From the NCBI GenBank assembly GCA_015655485.1, contig JAATEZ010000018.1, forward strand, positions 1-6,543: a stretch of 6,543 nucleotides of DNA, read 5' to 3'. The DNA is from Lactobacillales bacterium (GTDB lineage Bacteria; Bacillota; Bacilli; Lactobacillales; Vagococcaceae). Positions 5,223 through 6,543 of this stretch are shown piece by piece. Position numbers and translations under genes: made by a program. Position 1 is the stretch's first letter. The number at the start of each line of letters is the position of its first letter. The notes beneath the pieces were generated by a model. It was not told the origin of the DNA and did no database searches. It was given only the letters and a program-made list of their open reading frames with translations.

Positions 5223-6125
5223 ATGAAGAAAACAAAAAAAAAGTTTGATAATGGATCTGAAAGTTTACCGCCTATGGGATTTAATGTGATCGTTAGAGAG
5301 TTTTCGAAAGACAAAATCGCGATGATTTCTCTGGCAATCATATTGATTACCTTGATAGGTGTCTTTGCTGGTTCCATCATCATTGATCAAGGAGCTTTAA
5401 TGAAGGTAGACATTTTTAATAGTTATGCTTCACCAAGTTCTGAGCATTGGCTGGGAACAGATATATCAGGACGTGATATTTTTGGTCAACTGATAATAGG
5501 AGCGAAAAACTCTTTATTGATAGGTTTTAGTATAACTATTATCACTTCAATAATAGGTGTGACAATTGGAATCATTTCTGGATTTTATGGAGGAGTGATT
5601 GATAATATTTTGATGCGGATCGTTGATTTTGTCATGATATTGCCAATGCAGATGATCATCATCGTTTTTGTGACCATTATTCCCAAGTATACGATTTTTT
5701 CTTTTATTTTGATCATGAGTGCTTTTTATTGGGTAGGAAAGGCACGACTATTCAGAAGCAAAACTCTATCAGAAGGTAGAAGAGATTATGTGAGTGCTTC
5801 AAAAACATTAGGTACGGGCGATTTAAAAATCATGTTTAGAGAAGTGATGCCTAATCTAAGTTCTCTGATTATTACGAATTTGACCATCAATTTTGCGGCA
5901 AATATTGGGATTGAAACTGGTTTGAGTTTTTTAGGGTTCGGTTTACCATCAGACACCCCCAGTTTAGGAACGTTGATAGGTTATGCTAAAACATCTGATG
6001 TTTTAGCAGACAAGGTTTGGGTTTGGTTACCTGCATCACTACTGATTTTAGTATTGATGTTAAGTATAAATTACATTGGTCAAGCGATAGGACGCTCGGC
6101 AGATGCAAAACAAAGATTAGGATAA
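5223..6125 (+). CDS. oppC: Oligopeptide ABC transporter permease OppC
   Basis: OppC is the partner of OppB in the membrane channel. Its 300 residues start with a lysine-rich cytoplasmic tail (KKTKKK), followed by hydrophobic segments at about 32-54, 97-120, 133-154, 156-172, 213-238 and 267-289. HWLGTDISGRDIF (75-87) is the hallmark of OppC/DppC permeases. The ATPase-docking loop is DYVSASKTLGTGDLKIMFREVMPN (188-211 overall), and SFLGFGLPSDTPSLGTLI (235-252) is the conserved end block. Start: ATG at 5223 with GGAAGG (5212-5217) 5 bases upstream. There is a 29-base gap after oppB without terminator or clear promoter, so it belongs to the same transcript. Its sequence is slightly more AT-rich than oppD-oppB by eye. 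Confidence 0.95.
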   Translation: MKKTKKKFDNGSESLPPMGFNVIVREFSKDKIAMISLAIILITLIGVFAGSIIIDQGALMKVDIFNSYASPSSEHWLGTDISGRDIFGQLIIGAKNSLLIGFSITIITSIIGVTIGIISGFYGGVIDNILMRIVDFVMILPMQMIIIVFVTIIPKYTIFSFILIMSAFYWVGKARLFRSKTLSEGRRDYVSASKTLGTGDLKIMFREVMPNLSSLIITNLTINFAANIGIETGLSFLGFGLPSDTPSLGTLIGYAKTSDVLADKVWVWLPASLLILVLMLSINYIGQAIGRSADAKQRLG

Positions 6126-6130
6126 GGGGG
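6124..6130 (+). promoter_or_regulatory. Ribosome binding site of oppA
   Basis: AAGGGGG begins inside the oppC stop codon and ends 7 bases before the ATG at 6138. It fixes the start just upstream of a clean lipoprotein signal peptide. Binding proteins are normally made in excess over the channel, but nothing here (no intergenic hairpin or extra promoter) shows how that would be achieved. Confidence 0.8.
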
Positions 6131-6137
6131 AAAAGAA

Positions 6138-6543
6138 ATGAAGAAAAAGATTTTAGGTTTAGTAACACTTGCAGCGGCAATTACTATAGGACTTGCTGCG
6201 TGTGGAGGATCAGGTTCGAGTAAGACATCCAGTACAAAAGATAGTTCGAGTGTGGCTACAAGTAAATTTCCAGAAATGATCGAGAACAAGAGTAAATCAA
6301 TAGACGGTGGGACATTGAATGTAGCAATGCCATATGACACGCAGTTTCAAGGAGTATTTTCTTACGCTTTAGACGAGGACGCTTATGATGATATGCTGTT
6401 AGGTATTTCTGAACAATATCTATTGAATACTGATAAAAATTTTAAATATACTGATACAGGATTAGCAACACCAACTTTTGATAACGAAAATAAAAAGGTC
6501 ACTATCACTTTGAAAAAAGATTTGAAATGGTCTGATGGAGAAG
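6138..6543 (+). CDS. oppA: Oligopeptide-binding lipoprotein OppA, 5' part
   Basis: OppA is the lipid-anchored substrate-binding protein that captures peptides outside the cell and hands them to OppBC. Only the first 135 codons are in the window; the full family length is about 540-600 residues. Residues 1-21 form a type II signal peptide: MKKK, a hydrophobic core, and the lipobox LAAC with the lipid-modified cysteine at C22. A flexible Gly/Ser/Thr-rich linker follows (23-42), then the start of the mature peptide-binding fold (family SBP_bac_5): GGTLNVAMPYDTQFQGVF (57-74) and TITLKKDLKWSDGE (122-135), the latter being the family-typical motif. It lies 12 bases after oppC and closes the oppDFBCA order, as in lactococci, where pepO follows; whether that is so here cannot be seen. 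Peptide specificity cannot be predicted from this fragment. Confidence 0.94.
   Translation, partial: MKKKILGLVTLAAAITIGLAACGGSGSSKTSSTKDSSSVATSKFPEMIENKSKSIDGGTLNVAMPYDTQFQGVFSYALDEDAYDDMLLGISEQYLLNTDKNFKYTDTGLATPTFDNENKKVTITLKKDLKWSDGE

Noticed and set aside
5108..5383. Minus-strand frame across oppB/oppC
   Set aside because: Antisense shadow of membrane-protein codons, which give apparent hydrophobic frames on both strands.
6138..6203. Enterococcal sex-pheromone peptide in the OppA signal sequence
   Set aside because: Pheromones do derive from lipoprotein signal peptides, but the residues before C22 (AITIGLAA) match no pheromone I know, and resemblance among hydrophobic signal peptides is expected.
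5986..6340. Frames on both strands around the oppC/oppA junction
   Set aside because: They conflict with the intact oppC end and the clear OppA signal peptide.

Overview
The window looks like chromosomal DNA from a low-GC Gram-positive bacterium of the order Lactobacillales, most likely Enterococcaceae. Seen in the sequence: AT-rich codons, strong AGGAGG-type ribosome binding sites, frequent TTG starts, a lipoprotein signal peptide, and the gene order recG - plsX - acp - oppDFBCA. That order agrees with my recollection of the Enterococcus faecalis chromosome, but no search was run, so genus and species stay open. All recognised genes are on the + strand, and there is no sign of an IS element, phage, CRISPR array, tRNA or rRNA.

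Region 1 (1-1966) is a housekeeping block: the 3' end of recG (DNA-repair helicase), plsX (makes acyl-phosphate from acyl-ACP for phospholipid synthesis) and a small acyl carrier protein gene. The acp gene has its own good promoter candidate at 1611-1639, and a very long hairpin terminator at 2006-2071 closes the block. PlsX uses acyl-ACP as substrate, so the pair is a functional unit. The carrier resembles the auxiliary AcpB known next to plsX in E. faecalis.

Region 2 (1967-2273) is a 307-base intergenic stretch. It holds the terminator, a possible 19-codon gene on the minus strand with a near-ideal ribosome binding site, an inverted repeat that would hide that site and its start codon in the minus-strand RNA, and the likely but weakly defined opp promoter with a 9-base-period direct repeat. 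This is the least ordinary part of the window.

Region 3 (2274-6543) is an oligopeptide ABC transporter operon in the order oppD, oppF, oppB, oppC, oppA, the same as the lactococcal opp operon. OppD and OppF are the two ATPases, OppB and OppC the membrane channel, and OppA the lipid-anchored peptide-binding protein, which is cut off by the end of the window. oppD/oppF and oppF/oppB overlap by one base (TAATG), implying translational coupling. oppC and oppA each have their own ribosome binding site after a short gap.

I see no undescribed multi-gene system. The best candidate for something new is the minus-strand mini-gene with its self-masking leader hairpin between acp and opp.
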